Shown: piece by piece, positions 22,383 through 34,017 of the stretch
Numbering within the stretch: position 1 is the first letter of the stretch
How the letters are laid out: each line of letters begins with the position of its first letter
Source: Rhabditophanes sp. KR3021
Taxonomy: Eukaryota > Nematoda > Chromadorea > Rhabditida > Alloionematidae
Direction: 5' to 3'
Assembly (NCBI GenBank): GCA_963281155.1
Contig: CAUJLY010000004.1
Coordinates: forward strand, 4,712,001-4,776,000
Length of the DNA stretch: 64,000 bases
Made by a program: the position numbers and the translations under genes
The notes under the pieces: model-generated
Seen by the model: only the letters and a program-made list of their open reading frames with translations
Database searches by the model: none
What the model was told of the DNA's origin: nothing

Positions 22383-25300
22383 ATGGTTAAACGTAAAAAT
22401 GGCTCTCCAGGTCATAAAAATGACAAAAAAAGTAAGTGTCAAAATTATATTTTAATGTAAAATTATCTAATTTAGAAAAGAGAATTATGATCAGCTCTGA
22501 AAAGAATGCTCCAGTCAAAGCTATCATCCCAAAGCTTGAGAAGGAAGCTGCGTTAGGTGCTGAGGACGATGATATCATCGAACTGAAGCGTGAAGATGCA
22601 ATTGAAATGAGTGAAGACGAGTATGATAACGAGGATTCTTTTTTCAAAACATCGTTTGAAGGTGACTCCGAAGACGGCGAGGAAGAGCCAGAAGACGGCA
22701 TTTCACTGGATGGGTTAGAAGCTGAAGATGACGACGATTTAATGCAAGATCCTGCTATCTTAACTGACAGTATTTATCAGGAGAATAATGAAGAAGATGA
22801 GGGTGAAAGTGGAGATGAGCATGTTCATGGTGGAAACTGCTGTTCAAGTTCAAAAGTTGATTCAGTCTTGACTGACATCAAAGTTTTCGAGCAAACGCTG
22901 TTCAAGGACAATGGGTTTTTCGAATACCAGTGCTCCCTCTCAGAGCCTCCCGTCAATTGGGTCAAAATGCCCTTTTCTCAGAAACTTGATAGTGTGACAG
23001 AGGGCCAAAATGCTTTTGAGTGGATGATTAAAGGAATACCTGTTAGTGACTTTCTTACAGAAATGTATGGGAAGAAGTGTGTTCATGTCAAACGTTCAAA
23101 CCAGTATTATTACGGGTCCTTTTTCTCAACTGACAGCTTTATGAAAATGTTGGATAGCAATACTTGTGAATTTGGAAAGAACATTAATTTTGCGACTTAC
23201 GTTGATGGAGTTCGCAAGACACCAAATGGAAAAGGAAGAGTGACTTCAAATGATGCAAAGAAGGCGTTGAAATCAAAAATGAGTATCCAGTGCATCAATC
23301 CCCAATCATTTAATCAAAATATTTGGTACTTGTGTGATATTTTGCAGGAGTATTTTCAATGCTTTGTCGGTGCCAATAATTACATTACACCTTTTGGATC
23401 TAGTGGTTTCTCACCTCACCACGATGAAATAGAAGGCTTCTTACTCCAATTAGAAGGAAGAAAATTTTGGAGAGTTTGGGCTCCCTCTGACGCTGATTCA
23501 ATGTTCCCAATTTACTCATCTGAAAATTTCAATGAAGAACAAATGAAGGACCGGAAACCTGTATTCAGTGGATGGTTGGAACAAGGTTTGTGACGGGGCA
23601 AAAAGTATTAAAAATTTATAAAATCAAAAATTAGAATAAGATAAAAGAAGAGATTGGTGTAATTTGCGAAGAGCAATTTTGACGGTTTGAGTGACAATGG
23701 AGGGATGCTTGATCCACATGATTTCATTGGATTGTCCGCTGACATAACCATTAGTCAATACATTTTTAATCTTGAAAATAATAGCATACTCGATTCCAAG
23801 GGCTTCATTGACATGCAAGTCGGAAAGATACACGGCAACAATTTTCTTCTTCGACCAAATAGCAATATATCTTTCCTGTTGTGGACTACGAGGGATGCGT
23901 CTTTTAGCTAGTACTCAATTCGATTGCGGCATTTTTGTGCCCGATCTTTCATTTCACTACTAACACCAGCATAAAGAATCTTGCTAACAAATTCCTCAAA
24001 TGAAAGGGACTTGTAATCAACACCTTCTTCGATATCCAAGTCCACGCAAACTGATTGACCATTTTCATTAACTGATTCACAAAGTTTTGCAACTCGTAAC
24101 TCAGCCATTAGGTTCTTCCAGAGCTCGACATTGCTGTAAGACCGGTCTTTCCTGTAGATTTCAGCACATAACTGTTTCAATTAATGATGTAGTTAACTTA
24201 CATTCTCAATCATGAATTTGTCGACTAATTCTTCTATTCCTTTCCCATCTAATTCAATCTCTTGTTCATAAGCTTTATCTTGCATTTGCCAGCATACTCT
24301 TCTTAACCCATGTTGATACATCCAGTTCCTTTGTTACAAAAAGGACAATAACGAAATAATCTTTTCCTTCATCATTTACAATTACCTCAGATCGCTTTAC
24401 TTGATCAAGAATTCCAATAACCATGTCGAAATAATCCTCGTCTGTTACCGATTCATGGGGCAATTAACTTTAAATTGTCCATCCATCTGCATGCAATCAT
24501 ATGCCCTACCCTCATATCCTTTGCTTGCCACGAGTGATGAAAAATGCATCAACTTCTCAGAATCGTTAAACAAAACCATTGAAACGGGAAAATCGTATGC
24601 TCTAGTCTAAATCTATCAACTAGAGATTGAACAATAGCATAATTCTCAATAATACTCTGGTTGACTGGGACTTCTGGTAGATTGGTACTTAATGCAACAG
24701 GAGAAAAAATGTGGTACCTTGCAGATAGGTTGACATAATCTTCGCAGCCTTCCACTGGCGGCTTAACACCAACTATTTTTATCGAAATAAGTAAAGAATA
24801 CCATTCTATCAACATTCACTTCTTGACTAATGAATGGATCTTCACTATACTTAAGAGTAAGACCCATATGACGACGAATAGTCCATGTCTTGCAACAGCG
24901 CTCACCTTCATCCACTATTTCTCTTCTGAAAGTATAGATGGTTCTTTCTTCTCCCAACATTGAAACATAATAATCAGACGGAAGCACACCAAAGGTTGCG
25001 ACACTTTGGAGAAATTGGTCCTTAAAGTTACTGCCGTTCCATTAGGATACTTTGTTTTTGTATCTACCATCACCAACTCTTCTTCAAGACATTTTGGCTA
25101 ATTTTCAAAAAAATTAATTTACACTATATGCAAAATACATACATTAAATGTAAATAATATTTATACTAATTTTTGCTACTTTACCAGGTGATTTGCTATA
25201 TATTCCCAGAGGATATATTCATCAAGCAAAAACAGACGATACACATCGTTCACACCATGTAACAATTAGTGTTGCTCGTCAACATACCTATATTGATATG

Positions 25301-25930
25301 TACCGGAAGATCGCTCCTACTGTTATTGAAACCATGGCTTCAAATTTTCCTTTGTTCAGACAGAACATTCCTGTCGATTTTATGTCTCAATTTGGAGTTG
25401 CGGATGTCATTGAAAGGGATGAAAATGCGATCAAAAAGAATGTTGCTAATATGATTACAACCGCATCAACTACATTCGGCATTCTTTGCAAGGACTACAT
25501 CGACTCTGCATTTGATCAAATGAGTAAGGATTATATGATACAAGCGCTCCCACCGAAGTTGACCAAATCTGAAAAGAAGCATAGTGTTGTCAATGAAAAG
25601 GAAGCAGGGATTGTTCCATTCGTTCTTACACTTAAATCGGGGATACGGTTCATCAGAAAACATACTCAGAGATTGTTGTTTGACCCTCATGGTGGATCAT
25701 ACATTATCCACAGAATGAATAATCCAAGAACCTTCGACAGTCCTTTGGAACAAACCGTTTGTGTTCCAAACGATTTCTGCAGTCTTTATGAAGAAATAGC
25801 AAGAGTCTATCCAGAGTATATTACCATCGAAAAGGTTATTTCATATGCTCAAGTTTCAAAACAACCCGGCCTTGCTTTTATTCAAAACCTCTACAATCAT
25901 GGCCTTATCCTAGTTACCGAAAAGTTATAA
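22383..25930 (+). CDS. riox-1: JmjC ribosomal oxygenase NO66/RIOX1
   Basis: Fe(II)/2-oxoglutarate dioxygenase of the nucleolus; in other animals it hydroxylates a histidine of ribosomal protein Rpl8 and has been linked to histone demethylation. Three exons, 22383-22431, 22476-23585, 25188-25930 (1902 bases, 633 residues). The N-terminus is basic then very acidic. The JmjC domain lies around residues 310-440: GFSPHHDEIEGFLLQLEGRK holds the iron-binding H-x-D, and the next exon opens with GDLLYIPRGYIHQA and HSHHVTISVARQ carrying the distal His. The C-terminal dimerisation and winged-helix regions are complete. Intron 2 is about 1.6 kb and holds an antisense multi-exon gene. Identification as NO66 rather than MINA53 rests on the domain layout and length. 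Confidence 0.93.
23624..25097 (-). CDS. GIY-YIG nuclease-like gene (LEM-3/ANKLE1 type) nested in a NO66 intron
   Basis: Six exons on minus can be joined without stops: 25097-25074, 25020-24802, 24606-24449, 24328-24202, 24171-23967, 23907-23624 (1017 bases, about 338 residues). At first sight the region looks riddled with frameshifts, but introns with GT donors and TTTAAG, TTTAG, ACAAAG, AACAG and CTAG acceptors resolve every one. The C-terminal third resembles the GIY-YIG domain of LEM-3/ANKLE1: FVSKILYAAKRR, then IWSKKKIVAVYL, NEALGIEYAII (catalytic-type Glu) and a NVLTNGY segment matching the family LTN. The second glycine of the usual YVG is Ala here. The start codon was not found, so an upstream exon is missing or the copy is 5'-truncated. 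The gene lies wholly inside the host intron, antisense. Nuclease activity is inferred. Confidence 0.55.
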
Positions 25931-26311
25931 ACGACCATTTCATTATTTAAAGTGACTTGTTTGCTTTTAGATTACCTTTTTTATACTTTCATTTATAATA
26001 AAATCATGTTTACACACATTTATCTTATGTCTATATTGTTGTCTACTTTTAGTCTTTAAGTATATGGTTTGCTTACTCATACTATATACATCTAAGCAAA
26101 CACTTTGCGATCAATTGGTTGATTTTGCTAGTCATCTTTTTACTATACGCTATTAGTATTGTACTATAATATGATGTCTTATTACATCCCGCCAATTCTT
26201 TTATGTCATTGTATTTTACGTGTTACTTCTTACCAATCATCAATTTATTCTATACCTTTTTAGGTTACAATATAACACATATTGTCCCAGTTCATCTGAT
26301 TGCTAAAAAAT
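25931..26311. other. Intergenic
   Basis: Spacer between NO66 and the membrane-protein gene; includes AATAAA poly-A signal near 26000 and presumably the promoter of the following gene cluster. Confidence 0.5.
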
Positions 26312-27993
26312 ATGGACTTCTTATTAGACGCCTACGTCTTCAAATACCTTCCGTTTACGTTTAACGAGGACACTAAAAAAAGTATAACCGAGAAAGCCGT
26401 TAATGTCGTTAGAGTAAGCCAGAATGACTAACCAATTGATTTTATTTATTTTAGGCTGCTGATTGGGCTTGTAAAGCACAGGATCCCAGGAAGTTGGTTG
26501 ATAATCATACAAGTTTTTTGGTTGCGGAATTGTTAACACTGGTGTTTGGTGTTGTGGCGTTAATCCATGCTTATAGACATAAGGGGAGATATCTTTATAC
26601 TTATTTATCAATCGTTGTTTTGTCTTTGTCCACCGAATTGAGTAGATTACTTCCTGGATTTCAAGCAGATTATGTATTCCACGCCCAATCCACCTTGTCT
26701 CTTTTCGGAATGAGACTTCCAGCCCATCTTATCTTTGGGGTTAACGTTACCTTTGTCTACATTGCCTATATCCTTGCCAAACGATTGAAAATGCCTACTT
26801 TATTAGAAGCTTTTGCCACATCTTTGATCTACACGTTTTTCTACTTACCTTACTCTATCATCGGAACAAAAATGTTATGGTTTCAATGGAATGAATGGCA
26901 TCCGATTTCTGCCACTAAAAACAGCTTTGATGTACCCGTTAATGAATACTTTTTTCAATCCTTCCCGATTATTATCTACGTCATTGTTTTGAATTACTTG
27001 CGTAAAACGTTCTTAACATGTACGTATGATTGGCGATATTTTGGAAGAGAAACATCAATCGCCGTCTTTGCCGGATCTATTGCATTTGCAATTACGCCTA
27101 AAGTCTTTGTATACACATTCTACCGTGTACATGAAACCTATCAAATTGACTACTTATACTTAGTTATGAGTTACTTTGCAGTTTTGACCGTATTTGTAAT
27201 TTCGTACGACAGATCCAACACTAGCATATTGGCAAAGAACAACAACCAATTTTGGTTTGATGAAATTGCTGCAATCACCATTTTTATTGGATTCTTCTTT
27301 TTCTCAATTGCTCTCGTTGGGGACCCCATTGACACCGTTTCAGATGGCTTACATCAGCCAATTGGGTCTTGCAAACAAACAGATGTTTTTATGGATGAAA
27401 CGTATCAAAAATACATTTGTATTTATAATCTCGATCCCAAAACATACGATTTTCACTGTTTACCAGGAGCAAACCCACCACAACAATTGGAAAAAGATCG
27501 TCCTTTAGAGTACTTTGCCATTTGTGGAACACCTTTTGCAAATAGAATTCAGTTTGTATTTGTTATTTCATCAATCATGTTTGTTGGAGGAGTTATTTTG
27601 TACCAAATTGCAGCTAAGAGTGGACCGACTGAAGAAGACCTACCCCTAACACGTCAATATTTTCCTAATGTTGAATACCAATCAGACGAAGAGGAGATTG
27701 AAGGCACACCTGTTAAAAATGTCGCCAATGGTGAAGTTGATGATGAAACTCCAAAAAAAGCCCCTGGCACTGTGAGTCGAGAAGAATCCAGATCAAAAAG
27801 TCGTAGTTTACCAATCTCTGCCAAAAGAAACAACACTGATTATGAGATTAGAACTCATACCATTGAAGAGATTGTTTCTGTTTCCCCACAATTCGGATCA
27901 TCTAGTGGCACAAATCCTGAACAGAATACATCAACTATTGGTGGTAGAGTGCTTCGTAACAGACGAACTACCCAACAAACTATTAATAAGTAA
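26312..27993 (+). CDS. Multi-pass membrane protein, family not recognised
   Basis: Protein of 546 residues from two exons, 26312-26413 and 26455-27993 (1641 bases). After a short polar N-terminus there are about ten hydrophobic segments (for example ELLTLVFGVVALIHAY, HLIFGVNVTFVYIAYILAK, FPIIIYVIVLNYL, IMFVGGVILYQIAA), then a cytosolic-type acidic and Ser/Arg-rich tail of about 130 residues. A luminal or extracellular loop between late spans contains several cysteines (IGSCKQ, YICIYN, FHCLPG). Hydropathy shows an integral membrane protein but no transporter signature I can name. It is the first of three tightly packed plus-strand genes. Confidence 0.8.
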
Positions 27994-28102
27994 TGTAATA
28001 TTTGCTCTCTCTTACTTAATAATTTATTTGGCTAATAATTCGTAATTATAAACGCTTTTTTAAATAAATGTTTTTTGTTTGTAACTTTAAATTATAGAAA
28101 GT

Positions 28103-28687
28103 ATGAGTGTTGAAATATTTGATTTGCTAAAAATCATCGACAATGTCAAACATCTTCGTCGTACTGGATGGACTAAATTTGCTGAAATAACAGAAGTTGA
28201 GAGCGTAGCCAGCCATATGTACAGAATGAGTCTGCTGTCTTGGTCGCTTGCAAAAGACAGGCCAGACTTGGATATCAATAAATGCATCAAAATGTCTTTG
28301 ATTCATGATTTGGCCGAGGGGGATGAATCTGTGGGCGATATAACACCTTATTGTGGAGTTTCAGATGAAAAGAAGTACGAGTTAGAATTAGGAGCATTTA
28401 TGAAGATAGTATCATATGTTCCTGAATGTGTTGGCAAAGAATGGATTGAACTTTGGAAAGATTACGAAATACAAGGTAGCAATGAAGCGAAATGTGTCAA
28501 GCAATTGGACAAATTTGATATGATTGCTCAAGCATGGGAATATGAACAAAAATATAAGGTCGATTTAAGTCAATTTTTCGATAGTACCAAAGACATTTTC
28601 AACTTCAGTCCTGTTGACATTTGGGCAGAAAAATTACTTGGTTCTAGAACTCACTATCGCGAACAAAATAATATTAGTAATAAATAA
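28103..28687 (+). CDS. HD-domain 5'-deoxynucleotidase HDDC2
   Basis: Enzyme of 194 residues that removes the 5' phosphate from deoxyribonucleoside monophosphates, working in nucleotide pool control. HD-domain metal motifs are visible: VESVASHMYRMSLLSW (first His), IHDLAEGDESVGDITPY (HD pair) and KQLDKFDMIAQAWEYE (distal Asp). The helix WIELWKDYEIQGSNEAK is also typical of the family. The HD loop carries a couple of extra residues (E-G-D-E-S before VGD) compared with the usual AE-x-x-VGD. Single exon with the ATG five bases after AAATTATAG; gap to the upstream gene 109 bases. Confidence 0.9.
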   Translation: MSVEIFDLLKIIDNVKHLRRTGWTKFAEITEVESVASHMYRMSLLSWSLAKDRPDLDINKCIKMSLIHDLAEGDESVGDITPYCGVSDEKKYELELGAFMKIVSYVPECVGKEWIELWKDYEIQGSNEAKCVKQLDKFDMIAQAWEYEQKYKVDLSQFFDSTKDIFNFSPVDIWAEKLLGSRTHYREQNNISNK

Positions 28688-28820
28688 AACTTGTTTACTT
28701 TTTGTTATCACCATCTAACTACCAATTGTTTCTTCACTTTCTTGTTTTGCTTCTAACATTTTAAATAAAAGGTATAATTTCAAATTTATATTTGTTAGTC
28801 GCATTTAATTTTTAATTGTA

Positions 28821-29303
28821 ATGGTTTCCTCAACAAAACTCAGATTATTCCATACGTCATTTGCCGTTGTCCAACTAATGCTTTTAATTGCTACTACTTT
28901 GATAACTGGTAATTATCATTATTTTACATACTTATAACCTAGTTATTCCAATTTAGATCATCAATTTTTCTCCTCATATTCAACCTGTCTAGAAATTGTA
29001 TGTTATATTTCAGTAGCAACTGTCCTGGTATCAATAATTTGTATAGGCTATATCAAAAAACAAACAAATGTCTTAATATGGATTCTAATTGGATCTTCAG
29101 TATGTGTTTGTCTTTTATCTGCAGCATATGTAATGATTGTTGATATATGTATTATCAATAAGAATGATTCAAACAAAAAGGCAATATTTTTACAGATTGC
29201 AACTTTTTCTTTAAGTATAACAAATTCAATCATCGCCTTTGTTCTGTATAGAAATATTTATCAAAATTATTCAACGGATCACAAAGTACTTATTTGGACA
29301 TAA
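28821..29303 (+). CDS. Small four-span membrane protein
   Basis: Protein of 144 residues from two exons, 28821-28908 and 28957-29303 (435 bases), joined in phase by GTAATT and AATTTAG. Four hydrophobic segments can be seen (AVVQLMLLIATTLI, ISVATVLVSIICIGYI, LIWILIGSSVCVCLLS, FSLSITNSIIAFVLY). There is no long extracellular Cys-rich loop, so it is not a classical tetraspanin; a MARVEL or DUF-type four-span protein is possible. It is the last of three closely spaced genes. Confidence 0.65.
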
Positions 29304-29742
29304 ACACTGCATGCGACAATATAATAATATTTAACTTTATAAAAGATTGTTTTTGATATTTTAATTATTTTTAACGTACCAATAATCACGATCTTAAATG
29401 TATACTTAACAAGGGACTCAGCAATTACAGATAACATTGTTTTCGTTAATGTTTCACTTTCATCATTACATTTTTTGTAAATGCTAACTATAGTGATTCA
29501 AATTAATATTCACACAGAAACCAACCATATATTATTTTAAGACTTAAAGTTTAAGTAAGTTTTTATTTATTAGAACATTCAACTAAGTTTTTATTTATTA
29601 GAACATTCAACTAAGTTTTTGTTTGTTCGAAATTCAAATGAGTTTTTGTTTATCTGAAAATTTGAATGAGTTTTCGTTTTTGTGTATAAGTAAAGTTTGG
29701 TGAATCTGAGATTTTGTTGTTTGAAGCTGAAGAATCACAATA
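29304..29742. other. Intergenic with a tandem repeat
   Basis: 3' spacer between convergent genes; holds the period-28 repeat listed separately. Confidence 0.5.
29555..29680. repeat. Minisatellite, period about 28 bases
   Basis: Four to five degenerate copies of a unit starting (T)AAGTTTTTATTTATTAGAAC. The first two copies are identical and later ones drift to TGAGTTTTTGTTTATC. It lies between two convergent 3' ends. Confidence 0.8.
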
Positions 29743-31281
29743 TTAATTATTCTTTTTTGCTTGTTCGATGAGATTATTATTGTTATTGAGGGTGTATATA
29801 TAGGAGCTTATGACTGAAAAGTCACATCTTTTAATTACATATACAAATTGTCGACTAATTAAATTATATATTTTTGCTATGAAGATTGAAAAGAAAGCTT
29901 GGTGAGTTACAGCAATTATACGCCACAATTTGCATCCAAAAGGGTCGGAAACGCCTGGACAAAGTATGCAGTTCAAATTAACTTCAGTCAACTAAATTAA
30001 GTGAAAAAATGAATGTGCTTTTCAAGTGACTTACCAAAGCAACAGGTTGAAGAACGATAAAATGGTACAAAATCAAAATAGAATAAGAAAACACAGGCCA
30101 ACTCAAGTTGATTAAGGGTTCTGGTTTAAAATGCGTTCCTTTCAGTGAAATAAAGTAAACTGGTACAAGTAGTATAAAAAGATGTTGTAGAAAATAAATA
30201 AATTGTTCTCCTATAAATAATTGTTTAATTATATATTTTAAAAAGCAAAGTTTTTATATTTAAAATACCAACCATTATTTTAACAAAGTACATTAATTTT
30301 ATTCAAAATCATATAATTTAGGCCTAAGTATGGTTCTAATTATGATAAATGTGCTGACTATCATTAACTTTGGATATATTATTTTTAGCTTTGAATATAA
30401 TAATTTTAACTCTGAATATATTAATTTTAACATTGAATATATTAATTTTAACATTGAATATATTAACTCTAACTTTGGCTATATTAATTTTAAGTTTGGA
30501 TTTATTAATTTTAAGTTTGGATTTATTAGTTTTAAGTTCGGATTTATTAAGTTTAACTTACCAGGCAAAAGACGAGTGTTTAGTATAGGGAATAGTAACG
30601 CTAGAAGAGCTCCAGCTATGGTATAATTTTGAAACCTAAACAAAGATTTTGAATAAGAACTATTTGGAAATACTAGTAATCCCAATTGAAGAATTGTTGT
30701 AAGATGACAAGGATTTAATAAAAAAATCAATGTCCTACTCATAATTTTATATGTCAATTCTGCGCCGAAGATGAGACAATATGCAGTTATTATGGTGGAA
30801 TGTAGAGACATTCTCCAATGCAAGAGAAATAAAGCATTGTTTATTGGCAAAACGTTTGACACATATTCATTAGAATTGACTTTGTTGTCCGAATGAATTG
30901 GAAAATGTGTAATTCTATTAGCCAATATGTGAGAATCACTAAATCCGATAAAAGGATCTGAAGGCGTCGGAGTTGATGAGTATTTTGCAGTATTGGTTTG
31001 TGTGTAAGTATCTGTCATAAACTCTTCAACTTCCTCAGTTTTACATTCGTCCTCATCAAATAAATATTGAAAAGAACAATATATTCCATATATAGCTAGA
31101 CTTATAAACAAAACCGATTCAATGAAACGTTGAAATATTCTTATATACTAAATGACATTATAAGATGCTTTAATTGGTGTTGAAAACATACATTGAGACA
31201 ATCTTGGCCGCCATTTCCTTCCAACTCGAAATCAACTCCGGAATAAAAATGTGTAAAATTAAAAAACCCGTTCTTCATCAT
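29743..31281 (-). CDS. tmem164: TMEM164 family membrane acyltransferase
   Basis: Protein of 366 residues from four exons: 31281-31192, 31147-30562, 30210-30035, 29991-29743 (1101 bases). TMEM164 has been described as an acyltransferase that makes ether phospholipids. The family marks are LNPCHLTTILQ in the centre, which contains the proposed catalytic Cys, and NLNCILCPGVSDPFG near the C-terminus. Several membrane spans surround them (YFLQHLFILLVPVYFISL; VFSYSILILYHFIVLQ). The N-terminus is hydrophilic with an acidic stretch (DEDECKTEEVEEF). The last part is Asn-rich. Intron 2 contains a 21-base minisatellite that runs right up to its donor. Confidence 0.88.
30380..30560. repeat. Minisatellite, period 21, abutting a splice donor
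   Basis: About eight copies of a 21-base unit (for example TTGAATATATTAATTTTAAC and TTTGGATTTATTAATTTTAA) in an intron of TMEM164. Because 21 is a multiple of three, frames stay open across it on both strands, which creates misleading ORFs. The last copy ends exactly where the minus-strand donor (GTAAGT) begins. Confidence 0.85.
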
Positions 31282-32397
31282 ATAAAATAAGCAGAACTTT
31301 TATTTTATGAGGTCTTTGGCATTATCAAACAGCCAACTCTTTTAAATAATGTTATCCTGAAAAACTATTGTTATTAGTAATATTTAATTTATTGAATACA
31401 AATAATATTAAATGTAGATAATTGGGGCAAGTACATGCTTATTTATAATATGTATGTATGAGATAGGAGTTAATGTTTAGGTGTTAAATATGTTTGAATA
31501 AATATGGTGGTTGTGTACATGCATGTTTATGTGAAAAATAATTCTTTTTAAATTGACTGTTGATTATTAATGGAAACAAGCAGTGATAAGAATAAATTTG
31601 CCGTTAGTGTGTTGTATGAGGGAAAGGGTTATCCCTACTACAAGATGAATTACGTTGAATGGAAAAGTCGGCTACATAGAGTGACGTTACATGAAGCTTA
31701 ATTATGAAAAGCAAGATAAATTTGCGCAGAGAAAGAGGACAGAGTATCACTTTTAAAAATATTTTTGTTAGCGTATTTTGTTTTTAAAACATGTACTTCA
31801 GAAAGTATTGTGTTATATTGAATAATATTAAAAAATATCCACAAATATTGCACATGCCTACAAACATTATCTCATAAAAGAGAAACATTTGGAAAACATT
31901 AATCAAAGGGTAAGCATGGATAATAAATATTTTTTGTCCAAATTTTAAACGTCATACATAGTTCCTCTTTCAAGTATAATTGTTGTTTGTAATACAAAAT
32001 AAACTTCTGGTATGCGTTTAATTTTAATGTTGCCCAAAAAGTAGTTTTCGAATTACTTAGACGTCTAACCATGTTTTGCAGTAAAATTCTCAGCTTATAT
32101 TAGACTTCCGCTTTTAAATTTGTAAATGTCTTTTAACTTTTGTTGTTTCAAAATGTGCATGGATGTTCTTTTTCTTGGTTAATAAATATGGCTGTGCAAG
32201 ATTTAATCTAATACTCTCAATTTATTATCTAATTTAATTACACTGAAATTCTATAAATACTCTGATTGATATAAAAATGAATGATAAAAACTAAAGTGAC
32301 AGTGAACTCCATTAATTTATCATACTTAACATTTTTGACTAAACAAATATAAAATCACATAAATGTTAAATTAAGGAATGAAATAAAATATATACTT
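31282..32397. other. Intergenic
   Basis: AT-rich region between two minus-strand genes. A 43-codon plus-strand frame (31570-31701) with LYEGKGYPYYKMNYVEWK is faintly like the start of a Copia-type gag but has no companion sequences. Nothing else seen. Confidence 0.4.
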
Positions 32398-33477
32398 TTA
32401 CGTCGTCTCAATCACATTTTTCGAACATGATTGTTGGGGTAATAAACTACAGCATTCCTCAGCAGCAGTTGTGTTTCCTTTTATAATCTGGAAGTCTAAT
32501 AAGAATAAGCAAATTGAACCTATCCAAATTGAGGCAAAATTGAGAAAGCTAAAATTGTAATAGCATAAAAATCCGATAAAAACTGCAGTAATATTCTGAA
32601 AGTATAATGAATTCTTGACATAGTGTTACTATTTTTGGAGATTCAACTTACAACAATCTTTTTTTGATATTTTGCATTTGAAGTTTTAAGCCTAGGAGTT
32701 ACATCCATATAATTGAGAGGTATTGCGATTACTGATAAGCATACGAAAAAATATAAACTTCCTATCACAAGTAATTTGTGTTTAATTAAAAATATGATTT
32801 CCGTATTAATTCCGCAAACGTGAGCAATTATGACTAATGGGATGATTATTATTGAATTTGAGAAAAATACTATTGTTGTAGGGGTAAATATTTCCTGATT
32901 TATATCTTTATTATATAAACGTTTCATTTCGGACAAAAAATAGACGTGACAGATTGCTGATAAATATCCTATTGTTGAACCAATAGTTTCATCTGAACTG
33001 TAGCATATAAACGTACATGAGATGTAACCTAATCCAGTAAGCAATACTTTTTGTTTTTGCCTAGGACTATAAAATTGATAGTTGCGTATTGAGGTGTGTA
33101 AAGACGATAATCCTTTAATCATTATGAATGCAGGGACAGAAATACGCTGTAATGCAATTAATGAACTAAGTATTGTGAGTGTGAAATAAATTGAGTATGG
33201 GATTATTCCTGAGATTTGTGAAAAATGAATCTTATTCACCTTAATAATTCCAAAACAATCTAATATCGCATATACGAAAATCGTGCCTGAAACATATCCC
33301 AATGCCAAAAACATGATGGAAGGGAATCTGAATTTGTGATGTATCAAGACGGAAAGCTTCAAAAACTTACACAAGTGTAGAAATCATGCATTTTGACATA
33401 ATAATTGTAAATAAATATCCAGTATTTAAGAATAAATCATAATTTGAATTAAAAATATCTGCAACTTTTGCAAACAT
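32398..33477 (-). CDS. Probable SLC35-type nucleotide-sugar transporter
   Basis: Membrane protein of 326 residues from three exons: 33477-33371, 33327-32652, 32595-32398 (981 bases). About nine to ten hydrophobic segments fill the length, as in the drug/metabolite transporter fold. The order resembles SLC35 members: ALQRISVPAFIMIKGLSSL followed by VLLTGLGYISCTFICYS, then GYLSAICHVYFLSEMKRLY and IVFFSNSIIIIPLVIIAH. These Golgi or ER transporters exchange nucleotide sugars for nucleoside monophosphate. Substrate cannot be told, and another DMT-fold transporter remains possible. Confidence 0.6.
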
Positions 33478-34017
33478 GATGCATTCAATAATGTGTTGTT
33501 AAATTAAAAGTCTTAATATTGTATAAAATTAAATTTTTTTATTACTTGAATTAGGTTATTTTGATAAAATCTTTGTACATCACAAAGTTTGATTTAATCT
33601 CTTTGATACTACATATTTTGAGACTGTGATGACATGTTTGGATTAAAAAATTATACTACTTAAACACATTGAATAAAAAATAAACAAACAAATCGTAAAG
33701 TTTTTAAAATAATTGATAACCAAATCATCGCATTAATTGGACCTTAAAGTATCTGGGAATATTAGTTTGCTGGTTATGAAAATACAATACAAAAATTAAA
33801 TTTCTCGTTCAGATACAATTGTTATCTTTATAGTTGTGAATTAGCATTTTATTACGCCATTTACATATGAGTAACACCTTCATAAAATTTTCAGTGCTGA
33901 TAATGGATTTTCATTATAGATCTACATCAAACACTTTTTTGAGACTGCAACTATCATATTTTTGCATCTACATTTTACATACTAGTCATTTTCTATTCTA
34001 ATAGTGTTTCCTTCAAC
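33478..34017. other. Divergent promoter region
   Basis: Lies between the 5' ends of the SLC35-like gene and the Na+/H+ exchanger. No coding frame; AT-rich. Confidence 0.5.

Larger units (their letters stand above)
26312..29303 (+). other. Putative three-gene operon
   Basis: Three plus-strand genes follow one another with gaps of only 109 and 133 bases between stop and next start, the spacing typical of nematode operons resolved by SL2-type trans-splicing. AAATTATAG lies five bases before the HDDC2 start and is a plausible trans-splice acceptor; the third gene has TTTTTAATTGTA upstream but no clean AG. The arrangement is seen; the shared transcript is inferred. Confidence 0.5.

Noticed and set aside
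23624..25097. Interpretation of the NO66 intron insert as a frameshifted pseudogene
   Set aside because: Every frame change coincides with a usable GT...AG intron in the right phase, so an intact gene is simpler, though the 5' end is still missing.
29555..29680. CRISPR-like appearance of tandem repeats
   Set aside because: Units are head to tail without unique spacers in a nuclear animal genome; they are minisatellites.
30330..30626. Plus-strand frames with a seven-residue repeat (YINFNIE)
   Set aside because: They come from the 21-base minisatellite in a TMEM164 intron; no start context or flanking domain.
31570..31701. Frame with LYEGKGYPYYKMNYVEWK, faintly like Copia gag
   Set aside because: Only 43 codons, no protease, integrase or reverse transcriptase nearby and no terminal repeats.
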